This document shows positions 8,234 to 16,096 of a stretch of 64,000 nucleotides of DNA, piece after piece (within the stretch, counting starts at the first letter, position 1; each line of letters starts with the position of its first letter). The notes under the pieces were generated by a model. That model searched no databases. It saw only the letters and a list, made by a program, of their open reading frames with translations, and was not told the DNA's origin. The translations under genes were made by a program, and so were the position numbers. Source of the stretch: Lysobacterales bacterium (lineage in GTDB: Bacteria > Pseudomonadota > Gammaproteobacteria > Xanthomonadales > Rhodanobacteraceae); contig JAFKNA010000010.1 of NCBI GenBank assembly GCA_017305135.1, positions 84,196 to 148,195 on the forward strand, read 5' to 3'.

Positions 8234-9259
8234 ATGAGCGAGACGATTGAACTGCCCGTGCCGGCCTGGCGCGACGAACTCGAGCACGAGTACGCCGCCC
8301 TGCGCGAACGCATCGAGCACCTCGTGCCCTGCCTGGAATGGCCGCTGCACCTGCCGTGGATCGAGGCCATCAACCGCCTCAAGAAGCAGCGCGGCGCGGT
8401 GATCATGGCGCACAGCTACCAGTCACCGGAGATCTTCCACGGCGTCGCCGACGTCACCGGCGACTCGCTGGCGCTGGCGCAGGCGGCGGCGGACTGCGAC
8501 AGCGACCTGATCGTCCTGTGCGGCGTCCACTTCATGGCCGAGAGCGCGAAGATCCTGGCGCCGGACAAGACCGTGCTGCTGCCGGACCTCGACGCCGGCT
8601 GTTCGCTGGCCTCGTCCATCACCGCCGAAGACGTGCGCAGGCTGCGCACCCAGCATCCGGGCGTGCCGGTCGTCACCTACGTCAACACCTCGGCCGAGGT
8701 GAAGGCCGAGACGGACATCTGCTGCACCTCGGCGAACGCGGTACAGGTGGTCGAGTCGCTCGGCGTGCCCAAGGTGATCTTCCTGCCCGACAACTTCCTC
8801 GGCCAGTACGTGGCGCGCCAGACCGGCGTGGAACTGGTGCTCTGGCACGGCCGCTGCGAGGTGCATGAGAAGTTCACCGCCGGCGAGGCGCGGCACGCCC
8901 GCGAACGCTTCGACGCCATGCTGGTGGCGCATCCGGAGTGCCCGCCAGAGGTGCTGGAGGAAGCCGATTTCGTGGGTTCCACCAGCGCCATGGGACGCTG
9001 GCTGGAGAAGGAGCAGCCGGCGCGCGTCGCCCTCATCACCGAGTGCTCGATGGCCGACAACCTGAAGGCGAGGTTCCCGGCCACCGAGTTCATCAAGCCC
9101 TGCAACCTGTGCCCGCACATGCAGCGCATCACGCTGCAGAACATCTATGCGAGCCTGCGCGACTTGCGCCACGCGATCGAGATTCCGGCGGAGGTGTCGG
9201 CCCGCGCCCGGAGCGCGCTGACCCGCATGCTCGAGATCGGTCGCACCGAGCGCGTATGA
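8234..9259 (+). CDS. nadA: Quinolinate synthase
   Basis: Condenses iminoaspartate (made by NadB) with dihydroxyacetone phosphate to quinolinate, the NAD precursor, in the cytoplasm. Length is 341 residues. The HSYQSPEIFHGVADVTGDSL substrate-binding segment is near residue 59. The [4Fe-4S] cysteines are in CGVHFMAE (about Cys96), in ICCTSANA (about 163-164) and in KPCNLCPHM (about 290 and 293). The ATG at 8234 follows GAGGAG five bases upstream; the longer in-frame extension from 8006 has no family counterpart. It overlaps nadB by four bases (ATGA), so the two are translationally coupled. No nadC is nearby. The oxygen-labile cluster fits the upstream FNR-type box. Confidence 0.95.
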   Translation: MSETIELPVPAWRDELEHEYAALRERIEHLVPCLEWPLHLPWIEAINRLKKQRGAVIMAHSYQSPEIFHGVADVTGDSLALAQAAADCDSDLIVLCGVHFMAESAKILAPDKTVLLPDLDAGCSLASSITAEDVRRLRTQHPGVPVVTYVNTSAEVKAETDICCTSANAVQVVESLGVPKVIFLPDNFLGQYVARQTGVELVLWHGRCEVHEKFTAGEARHARERFDAMLVAHPECPPEVLEEADFVGSTSAMGRWLEKEQPARVALITECSMADNLKARFPATEFIKPCNLCPHMQRITLQNIYASLRDLRHAIEIPAEVSARARSALTRMLEIGRTERV

Positions 9260-10725
9260 CGGCACCGGTGGTCATCGTCGGCGCCGGCGTGGCCGGGCTG
9301 GCGACCGCGCTCGCCGCGGCGCCGCGGCCGGTGCGGCTGCTCTCGCTCGGCAATGGCGGCAGCGGCGCGGCGAGCACGCTGGCGCAAGGCGGCCTGGCGG
9401 CGGCGCTGGGCGCGGGCGACAGCGCCGAGGCCCATGCCGCGGACACCCTCGGTGCGGGCGCCGGCCATAATGACGCGGCGCGGGTGCGCTGGCTGTGCGG
9501 ACAGGCGGCCGGCGTGGTCGACTGGCTGCAGGGCCACGGCGTCGCCTTCGATCGCGATGCGTCCGGCGGCCTGCACCTCGGCCGCGAGGGCGGCCACGCC
9601 GCCGCCCGCATCGTCCATGCCGGTGGCGACGCCACCGGCGCCGCGCTGGTACGCGCCCTGTCGACGACGGCGCGTTCGGCCGCCCACATCCAGTGGCAGG
9701 AAGGCGTCTCGGCCACGGCGCTGCTCGCCGGCGACGGGCGTATTGCCGGCGTCGCCGCCACGCGCGACGGCGGGATCGTCGAGGTGATCCCGGCCGCCGC
9801 CGTGGTGCTCGCCACCGGCGGCATCGGTGGCCTCTTTGCGCGCACCAGCAATCCCCCGGAGGCACAGGGCTCCGGCCTGGCCCTGGCGCTTGCGGCCGGC
9901 GCGCGCGTGCACGACCTCGAGTTCGTGCAGTTCCATCCGACCGCACTCGACCGCACCGTTGGCGGCGGCTGCGCCAGCCTGCCGCTGGTCACCGAAGCGC
10001 TCCGCGGCGCCGGCGCGTGCCTCGTCGACGGCTTCGGCGAGCCGCTGATGCGCGGCGTGCACCCGCTCGGCGATCTCGCCCCGCGCGATGTCGTGGCGCG
10101 CCGCATCTGGGAAGCGCAGCGTGGCGGGGCGGAAGTCCTGCTCGACGCGCGCTGCATCGGTGCCGCCTGGCCGCGGCGTTTTCCCACCGTGTTCGCCGCC
10201 TGCGTCGACGCCGGGATCGACCCGCGCGCCCGGCCGATCCCGGTCACCCCGGCCGCCCATTTCCACATGGGCGGCATCGAGGTCGATGCCGACGGGCGAT
10301 CGTCGCTGCCGGGCCTGTTCGCCGTGGGCGAGGTGGCCTGTACCGGGGTCCACGGCGCCAACCGGCTGGCCAGCAATTCGCTGCTCGAAGGCATTGCCTT
10401 CGGCCGGCGCCTCGGCGCACTGCTGGCCGCTTCGGCCATGCCGCGGGCCGCCTCCGCGACGACCCGCTATGATCTGGGCCCGACCCTTGCGCCGGCGCGG
10501 CTCGACGAATTGCGCCAGCTCCTCTGGCACGCGCTCGGGCCGGTGCGCAGCCCCGCGGCATTGCGCCGCGCCCTGCATCTCGCCACGGGGTGGGTAGGCG
10601 AAGGCTGGCAGGCACGCCTGGCGGTCGCATTGCTTGCGGCGGCGCTGCGGCGCCGCGAACGCCTCGGTGCGCACTGGCGGACCGACGGCCGCGAGCCGGC
10701 GTTGCCGCAGGCGGCCGGCACTTGA
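9256..10725 (+). CDS. nadB: L-aspartate oxidase
   Basis: Flavoprotein of 489 residues that oxidises L-aspartate to iminoaspartate for NadA; it can pass electrons to oxygen or, anaerobically, to fumarate. The N-terminus has the FAD-binding [15 protein letters not shown] dinucleotide fold. [13 protein letters not shown] loop, the [10 protein letters not shown] segment, the capping-domain active-site region [13 protein letters not shown] and the FAD-binding [14 protein letters not shown] motif follow in order. The start overlaps the nadA stop codon as ATGA, which settles it. The C-terminal helical domain is rather alanine- and arginine-rich but of normal length. The pair gives local de novo quinolinate synthesis. 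Confidence 0.95.
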   Translation: MTAPVVIVGAGVAGLATALAAAPRPVRLLSLGNGGSGAASTLAQGGLAAALGAGDSAEAHAADTLGAGAGHNDAARVRWLCGQAAGVVDWLQGHGVAFDRDASGGLHLGREGGHAAARIVHAGGDATGAALVRALSTTARSAAHIQWQEGVSATALLAGDGRIAGVAATRDGGIVEVIPAAAVVLATGGIGGLFARTSNPPEAQGSGLALALAAGARVHDLEFVQFHPTALDRTVGGGCASLPLVTEALRGAGACLVDGFGEPLMRGVHPLGDLAPRDVVARRIWEAQRGGAEVLLDARCIGAAWPRRFPTVFAACVDAGIDPRARPIPVTPAAHFHMGGIEVDADGRSSLPGLFAVGEVACTGVHGANRLASNSLLEGIAFGRRLGALLAASAMPRAASATTRYDLGPTLAPARLDELRQLLWHALGPVRSPAALRRALHLATGWVGEGWQARLAVALLAAALRRRERLGAHWRTDGREPALPQAAGT

Positions 10726-10735
10726 CGCGCATCAA
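10722..10735 (+). promoter_or_regulatory. FNR/Dnr-type box upstream of fabA
   Basis: TTGAC-GCGC-ATCAA, one base from the perfect palindrome, overlapping the nadB stop. With a one-base shift CAGACT lies at the -10 position and transcription would start about 23 bases before fabA. Confidence 0.65.
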
Positions 10736-10793
10736 GGCGGCCGTAACCTGCCGGCCTGCAGACTTTTCAATCGACACGAGTACATCCACATCC

Positions 10794-11309
10794 ATGTCAC
10801 GACTGTTTTCGCTGGACCGCGAGCAGCTCCTCTCCTGTGCCCGCGGGGAGCTCTTCGGTGAGGCCAATGCGCGCCTCCCCTCACCACCGATGCTGATGTT
10901 CGATCGCGTCACGCGCATCGAGGAACACGGCGGCGAGCACGGCAAGGGCGTGCTGGAAGCCGAGCTCGACATCCATCCCGACCTGTGGTTCTTCGACTGC
11001 CACTTCGACGGCGATCCGGTGATGCCCGGGTGCCTCGGCCTGGACGCGATGTGGCAGCTCGCCGGCTTCTTCCTGCCCTGGCTCGGTGAGCCGGGCCGCG
11101 GCCGCGCGCTCGGCGTCGGCGAGGTCAAGTTCACCGGCCAGGTGCTGCGCTCGGCGAAGCTCGTGCGCTATGTCATCGACATCAGCCGCGTGGTGCGCGG
11201 GCGCCTCAAGCTGGTCATCGCCGACGGGCGCACCTACGTCGACGACCGCCTGATCTACACCGCCAAGGGCCTGCGCGTCGGCCTGTTCCAGTCGACGGAA
11301 GGATTCTGA
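10794..11309 (+). CDS. fabA: 3-hydroxydecanoyl-ACP dehydratase/isomerase
   Basis: Dehydrates 3-hydroxydecanoyl-ACP and isomerises the trans-2 product to cis-3-decenoyl-ACP, the oxygen-independent entry to unsaturated fatty acids. Length is 171 residues, normal for a single hot-dog domain. The active site is visible in [20 protein letters not shown], with catalytic His in DCHF and Asp in GLDAMWQL. The ATG at 10794 begins the conserved [20 protein letters not shown] start. It shares one base with fabB (TGATG), so the two are coupled. An FNR-type box lies upstream, unusual for this operon. Confidence 0.95.
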   Translation: MSRLFSLDREQLLSCARGELFGEANARLPSPPMLMFDRVTRIEEHGGEHGKGVLEAELDIHPDLWFFDCHFDGDPVMPGCLGLDAMWQLAGFFLPWLGEPGRGRALGVGEVKFTGQVLRSAKLVRYVIDISRVVRGRLKLVIADGRTYVDDRLIYTAKGLRVGLFQSTEGF

Positions 11310-12517
11310 TGCGGCGCGTCGTGGTGACGGGCCTCGGCATCGTTTCCTGCCTGGGCAATTCGGCTGCGGAAGTCTCGCAGTCCCTGCGCGAGGGCAAGAG
11401 CGGGATCGCCGCGATGCCCGATTACGCCGCGCGCGGCCTGCGCAGCCAGGTGGCCGGCGTACCGCGGATCGACCTCGCCGCGGTGATCGATCGCAAGCTC
11501 AAGCGCTTCATGGGCGATGCCGCGGCCTATGCCTACGTCGCCATGCGCGACGCCATTGCCAACGCCGGTTTCGGTCCGGACCAGATCAGCCATCCGCGCA
11601 CGGGCGTGATCGCCGGTTCCGGCGGCGGCTCGGCCGAGTGGCAGATCGAGACCGGCGACCTCCTGCGCCAGAAGGGCGTGCGCCGCGTCGGCCCCTACAT
11701 GGTGCCGCGCACCATGTGCTCGACGGTGTCGGCGACGCTCGCCACCGCCTTCGGCATCCTCGGCATGAGCTACTCCATCTCGGCCGCCTGCGCGACCTCG
11801 GCGCACTGCATCGGCGCCGCCGCCGACCTCATCCGCCACGGCGCGCAGGACATCGTCTTCGCCGGCGGCGGCGAGGAACTGCACTGGGGCATGACCGCGC
11901 AGTTCGACGCCATGGGCGCGCTTTCCACCGCGTACAACGACACGCCCGCGACCGCCTCGCGTCCCTACGACGCGGGCCGCGACGGCTTCGTCATTGCCGG
12001 CGGCGGCGGCATGCTGGTGCTGGAGGACTATGAGCACGCCCGTGCCCGCGACGCGCACATCCATGCCGAGCTCGTCGGCTACGGCGTCACCTCCGACGGC
12101 GCCGACATGGTCGCCCCCTCGGGCGAGGGCGCGGCCCGCTGCATGCGCATGGCCACGCGGGATCTCGCCCGGCCGGTGGACTACCTCAACACCCATGGCA
12201 CGGCGACCCCGCTCGGCGATCTCGTCGAACTCGACGCGGTGCGCCAGGTGTTCGGCGGTGCGGTGCCGCCGCTCTCGTCCACCAAGGCCCTCACCGGCCA
12301 CTCGCTCGGCGCCGCCAGCGTGCACGAGGCGATCTACAGCCTGCTGATGCTGCAGGAGGGCTTCATGGCCGGATCGGCGCACATCGACACGCTCGATCCG
12401 CGCGCGGAGGGCTTCCCGATCCTCCGCGAAAGCCGCCCGGCGCGACTCGATACCGTGATGTCCAACAGCTTCGGCTTCGGCGGCACCAACGCCAGCCTGG
12501 TGTTCGCGCGGGCCTGA
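11309..12517 (+). CDS. fabB: 3-oxoacyl-ACP synthase I
   Basis: Condensing enzyme of 402 residues that elongates the cis-3-decenoyl-ACP made by FabA and so commits carbon to unsaturated fatty acids. The thiolase-fold catalytic triad is clear: nucleophile Cys in AACATSAHC, His in [11 protein letters not shown], and His in [12 protein letters not shown], plus the terminal [13 protein letters not shown] motif. The close start at the fabA stop and the [12 protein letters not shown] context identify the FabB rather than the FabF subgroup. Fused operon with fabA; no other fab gene is in the window. Confidence 0.95.
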   Translation: MRRVVVTGLGIVSCLGNSAAEVSQSLREGKSGIAAMPDYAARGLRSQVAGVPRIDLAAVIDRKLKRFMGDAAAYAYVAMRDAIANAGFGPDQISHPRTGVIAGSGGGSAEWQIETGDLLRQKGVRRVGPYMVPRTMCSTVSATLATAFGILGMSYSISAACATSAHCIGAAADLIRHGAQDIVFAGGGEELHWGMTAQFDAMGALSTAYNDTPATASRPYDAGRDGFVIAGGGGMLVLEDYEHARARDAHIHAELVGYGVTSDGADMVAPSGEGAARCMRMATRDLARPVDYLNTHGTATPLGDLVELDAVRQVFGGAVPPLSSTKALTGHSLGAASVHEAIYSLLMLQEGFMAGSAHIDTLDPRAEGFPILRESRPARLDTVMSNSFGFGGTNASLVFARA

Positions 12518-12603
12518 GGCGCCGTCTTCGACCCACGAAGATCGGTGCCCATTCTGGCGATGAACGCAGGAAAGCAGGAACAAGGCGCGATACGGATCGT
12601 CTG

Positions 12604-12617
12604 CTGACGTGCATCAA
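12604..12617 (+). promoter_or_regulatory. FNR/Dnr-type box
   Basis: CTGAC-GTGC-ATCAA. A -41.5 centre predicts a start near 12652 with CACACT at -12 to -7, 27 bases before the ATG of the His-rich exported protein. Confidence 0.65.
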
Positions 12618-12678
12618 GATGCCTTCAGTCCGCTTCCGGCACACTCGGCGCATCATCAACACTCTGGAGACCGCGCCG

Positions 12679-13179
12679 ATGCGCATCCATGCCGCTCCCC
12701 TGTTGTCGCTGGGACTCGCCTTCGCCATGGTCGCCCAGGCGGCGCCGCCGGTGCACGAACACCACGAACACGTCGTTCCTGCCGGGGCCGCGGCACAGGC
12801 GCCGGCGGGCGGCTGGGCCACCGATGCGCCGCTTCGCGAGGGCATGGCGCGGGTCAAGGCGGCGCTGGCGGACCTGGCTCATCACGAGATGGGCCACATG
12901 CCGGCGGAGATGGCGCGGGAACGCGCCGCGGAGATACAGGACGCGGTGAAGGTCATGTTCGCCCACTGCAAGCTCGAAGCGGCGCCGGATGCGGCCTTGC
13001 ATCGCATCCTGCTGCCGCTGCTCGCTGCGGCGGAGCGGCTGCAGAAGGACCCGTCCGACATCGCCGCGGTCGCCGACATGCGTGCCGCCGTGGCGCCCTA
13101 TGGCCGCGAGTTCGACGACGTGGCGTGGCGCGATGCCGCCGCGGCGACCGGCGCGCATGGGGATCATCGGGCGCATTGA
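12679..13179 (+). CDS. His-rich exported protein, possibly DnrO-like
   Basis: Predicted periplasmic protein of 166 residues. A signal peptide ends in MVAQAA. The mature N-terminus is His-rich (HEHHEH), then a low-complexity Ala/Pro linker, then a helical domain (WATDAPLREGMARVKAALADLAHHEMGH...). The C-terminus again has HGDHRAH. The His clusters suggest metal binding. I associate it tentatively with the small DnrO proteins encoded near denitrification regulators; that is from memory of the family pattern and not certain. The ATG at 12679 gives the signal peptide; 12619 would add an unlikely Arg-rich leader. The FNR-type box directly upstream supports anaerobic expression. Confidence 0.55.
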   Translation: MRIHAAPLLSLGLAFAMVAQAAPPVHEHHEHVVPAGAAAQAPAGGWATDAPLREGMARVKAALADLAHHEMGHMPAEMARERAAEIQDAVKVMFAHCKLEAAPDAALHRILLPLLAAAERLQKDPSDIAAVADMRAAVAPYGREFDDVAWRDAAAATGAHGDHRAH

Positions 13180-13196
13180 GGCGCGACGAGGCTTCG

Positions 13197-13514
13197 ATGG
13201 CCGAGTACATCCAGGCCTGGCAATGCATTGGCTGCGGCAGGCTCGAAGCGCCGCAGCCATGTATCGGCGTCTGCCAGGACCGCAAGGTGCTGCTGATCGG
13301 CAAGGGCGAGCACGAGGCGGCACTGGCTGAAATCGCCCGCCTGCGGACGCAGTTGGCCGAGGCTTCGGCGATATTGCTGCGCTTCGAGAAGGCCAAGCCG
13401 CGCGACGGGCAGTGGCAGCAGGCCTGGCTTGCCCTGCAGGAGCAGGCAGGGGAAGTGCGCAGGCTGCTGGCGCCGCAAGCGCCGCAGCCTGGGCCGGAGC
13501 CTCCGCGCGGATAG
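13197..13514 (+). CDS. Small conserved protein with Cys pairs
   Basis: Cytoplasmic protein of 105 residues. The first 30 residues carry two Cys pairs (CIGCG and CIGVC), a pattern of zinc ribbons or iron-sulfur ligands. The middle is a probable coiled-coil helix (EAALAEIARLRTQLAEASAILLRFEKAK), and the C-terminus is Pro-rich. I do not recognise a named function. It starts 17 bp after the His-rich exported protein and is probably in the same FNR-controlled unit. The ATG at 13197 is the only start that keeps the conserved-looking AEYIQAWQCIGCG opening. Confidence 0.6.
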   Translation: MAEYIQAWQCIGCGRLEAPQPCIGVCQDRKVLLIGKGEHEAALAEIARLRTQLAEASAILLRFEKAKPRDGQWQQAWLALQEQAGEVRRLLAPQAPQPGPEPPRG

Positions 13515-13713
13515 CGGCGGTGGCGCGCGCTGGGCCGGTAGCGGTCGAGTGGCGGCGGTGGCCGACCCCGATGCACGGCCCGATGACGAGGGCAGCCGCA
13601 ATGGCCGATGCGTTTGCGCCAAGCCGGCGCAGGTGACGATCGCGATCGGGTGCCTGCCACAGCCGGCGGGTTTCACACATAATTGCAGCTCCGACCGGGC
13701 AGCAGGAACGGGC

Positions 13714-14940
13714 ATGGCCAGCCGTCTTGAACGTGGGCACACGCGGGTCGTCGGCTTCGCCGATGCGGAGATGGACTTCCAGTTGATCCGGCAGATGGGC
13801 GTGGCGCGCTACGGCGGCGCCGCGGTGGGTGAATGCCTGGCCTTGGCGCAACGGATCGAGAACGGGCTACCTTCGAGCTGGGTGGCGGCCTTCGCCGGGG
13901 CCGCGGCGCGCCAGCAGGCGGACGCCGAAGCGCGGGCCGCGCGCGGGCATGCGGTGAGCGCGCGCGACCACTATCTCGTTGCCAGCAACAGCTGGCGGGC
14001 GGCCGAGTACTACACGCCGGTCGGCGATCCGTGCCACGCCGAACACGGGCTCGCCAGCCGGGCCTGTTTCGAGGCGGCCATGCAGCTGGCCGACGCCTGG
14101 ACGTGCGAGGCGGTGACGCTGCCCCTCGACGGCGTAGCGCTGCCCGCGTTCCATCTCCGGCCGGCGGGGGAAAGCGGTCCAGGCAAGACGCTGCTGGTCA
14201 TCAGCGGCTACGACGGCACCCTGGAGGAGACATTCCTCGCCCATGGGCGCGCCGCGCTGGAGCGCGGCTATCGTGTGTTCCTCTTCTGCGGCCCCGGCCA
14301 GATGGACACGATGCGTTACCAGCCGCAGCGGCCTTTCATCCCGGAATTCGAACGCGTGGGCAGGCTGGCGGTCGACCACGTGCTGGCAAGAGCCGATGCC
14401 GATCCGGACCGCATCGCCTTGATGGGAATCAGCTTCGGCGGCTACTTCGCCACCCGCATCGCCAGCCACGAACCGCGCATCCGTGCGCTGGTCGCGAACT
14501 CGCCCATCCTCGACCTGCATGCCTACATGGCGTCCTTCACCGGCTTCGATCCCGCCGACATGCCGGATTCGGATGATTTCCGCGTGGGTGACATCGACCA
14601 GATCCCCGACAGCGTGATGCCGGCGCAGCTACGCGAGATGTCGCGCAACCTGATGCTGCGTTTCGGCTGCGACAGCTTCAAGGAGACCTACCAGCGTCTG
14701 CGCGAATTCCGTGTCGACGGCGAGCGCCTGGCCGCCATGGGTTGTGCGGCCCTGGGGCTGGTCGGCAGCGGCGAAGGGGCCGAGCCCATGGCGCAGTACG
14801 AGCGCTTCCTTGCCGCGGTGCCAGGCGCCCAGGGCCATGTGTTCACTGCGGAAGAGGGCGCGGATGGGCACTGCCAGTCGGGCAACCTGGCCCTGTCGGC
14901 GGCCGTGTCGCTGGACTGGCTGGACGAGGTGTTCGCCTGA
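13714..14940 (+). CDS. FrsA-like alpha/beta hydrolase
   Basis: Serine hydrolase of about 408 residues. An N-terminal helical cap domain (about residues 1-140) precedes an alpha/beta core with a TLLVISGYDGTLEE strand-loop, the nucleophile elbow GISFGG, an acid-bearing strand and a late His in EEGADGHCQSG. The layout resembles the FrsA/DUF1100 and pseudooxynicotine-hydrolase-like group, which includes C-C bond hydrolases and esterases. The substrate is unknown. The ATG at 13714 follows CAGGAACGGG. A 200-bp gap separates it from the preceding gene, so it is not obviously in the FNR-controlled unit. Confidence 0.65.
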   Translation: MASRLERGHTRVVGFADAEMDFQLIRQMGVARYGGAAVGECLALAQRIENGLPSSWVAAFAGAAARQQADAEARAARGHAVSARDHYLVASNSWRAAEYYTPVGDPCHAEHGLASRACFEAAMQLADAWTCEAVTLPLDGVALPAFHLRPAGESGPGKTLLVISGYDGTLEETFLAHGRAALERGYRVFLFCGPGQMDTMRYQPQRPFIPEFERVGRLAVDHVLARADADPDRIALMGISFGGYFATRIASHEPRIRALVANSPILDLHAYMASFTGFDPADMPDSDDFRVGDIDQIPDSVMPAQLREMSRNLMLRFGCDSFKETYQRLREFRVDGERLAAMGCAALGLVGSGEGAEPMAQYERFLAAVPGAQGHVFTAEEGADGHCQSGNLALSAAVSLDWLDEVFA

Positions 14941-14974
14941 TCCGGGGAGTTTCCCCGCGGCTGAACGGCAGAAT

Positions 14975-16096
14975 CTATGCCGCTGGCGCGCGCCAGCGGC
15001 CGTCGCCGAGGCAGGCCTCGAGCGCCATGCGCCAGGGCGCCGGATCGAGTGCCCGCGCGGCGAGCCAGGCGGGATCGAACAGGGTCTCCGCATAGCGCTC
15101 GCCGCGGTCGCAGAGGAGGCTGACGATGCTGCCGGTCTCGCCCTGTTCGCGCATCGCCGCCGCAAGCTGCAGGCAGGCCACCAGGTTGGTCCCCGAGGAG
15201 CCGCCGTAGCGCTTGCCGAACATGTTGGCGAGTAGATCCATGGCGGCGATCGAGGCCGCGTCCGGCACCGGGCAGACCGCGTCGACCACGTCGAACAGGA
15301 AGCCCGGTTCCACGCAGGGCCGGCCGATTCCCTCGATCACTGTCGGCTGGCTGGCGCGGGCCTCGCGCGATCGGGTTTCCCAGCCGTGCACGAAGGCGCT
15401 GCCGGCGGGCTCGGCGACGCACAGCCGCGTCGGCAGGCGGCGGTAGCGGAGATAGCGGCCGATCGTTGCCGAGGTGCCGCCGGTGCCGGCGCCGCAGACG
15501 ATCCAGGCCGGTTCCGGGTGCTCCTCGCGGGCGAGCTGGCCGATGATGGATTCGGCGATGTTGTTGTTGCCGCGCCAGTCGGTGGCGCGCTCGGCAAGGC
15601 CGAACTGGTCGAGATGGCAGGCGCCCTGCGCGGCGTGCCAGGCAGCGCACGCGTGGACGGCGGCGGGATCCGCGACGAGGTCGCAATGTCCGCCGAGCGC
15701 CTCCACGGCGCGGATCTTGGCCGGCGCGGTGCATTCGGGCATCACGGCGGTGAACTCCAGGCCCAGCAGGCGCGCGAACCAGGCCTCGGCGATCGCCGTG
15801 CTCCCCGAAGAGGCATCGACCACCGCCTGGCCTTCCTCGAGGTGCCCGTTGCAGAGCGCGTAGAGGTACAGCGAGCGCGCCAGGCGGTGCTTGAGGCTGC
15901 CGGTCGGGTGCGCGGCCTCGTCCTTGAAATAGAAGTCGATGCCGGGGAAGCCAGCGAACCCGATCTTGAGCAGGTGCGTGTCGGCGGACCGGGCGGCCTC
16001 CTGCTCGAGCTTCCGCAGGGCGCCGTGAACCCACTGCTGCGCCCTGGCGAGGCTTGGCGTGTGCAGGATGGCGGCGCGGCCGGCATCGTGTTTCAT
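14975..16096 (-). CDS. Cds1-type PLP cysteine desulfhydrase / cysteine synthase-like protein
   Basis: PLP enzyme (fold type II) of 373 residues. The KDEAAHPTGSLKHRLA segment carries the Schiff-base Lys, GAGTGGTSATIGRYL binds the PLP phosphate, and DASSGSTAIAEAWFA is the substrate loop. The spacing and the PTGSLKHR variant match the Cds1 group, which degrades cysteine to H2S, pyruvate and ammonia, rather than CysK. The ATG overlaps the stop of the preceding decarboxylase gene by four bases, so the two are co-translated and share its FNR-type promoter. Whether it works as desulfhydrase or synthase cannot be told from sequence. Confidence 0.75.
   Translation of the reverse strand: MKHDAGRAAILHTPSLARAQQWVHGALRKLEQEAARSADTHLLKIGFAGFPGIDFYFKDEAAHPTGSLKHRLARSLYLYALCNGHLEEGQAVVDASSGSTAIAEAWFARLLGLEFTAVMPECTAPAKIRAVEALGGHCDLVADPAAVHACAAWHAAQGACHLDQFGLAERATDWRGNNNIAESIIGQLAREEHPEPAWIVCGAGTGGTSATIGRYLRYRRLPTRLCVAEPAGSAFVHGWETRSREARASQPTVIEGIGRPCVEPGFLFDVVDAVCPVPDAASIAAMDLLANMFGKRYGGSSGTNLVACLQLAAAMREQGETGSIVSLLCDRGERYAETLFDPAWLAARALDPAPWRMALEACLGDGRWRAPAA

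Noticed and set aside
14980-14999. CCGCTGGCGCGCGCCAGCGG palindrome as a terminator
   Set aside because: It lies inside the last codons of the Cds1-like gene and has no T tract; probably coding coincidence.
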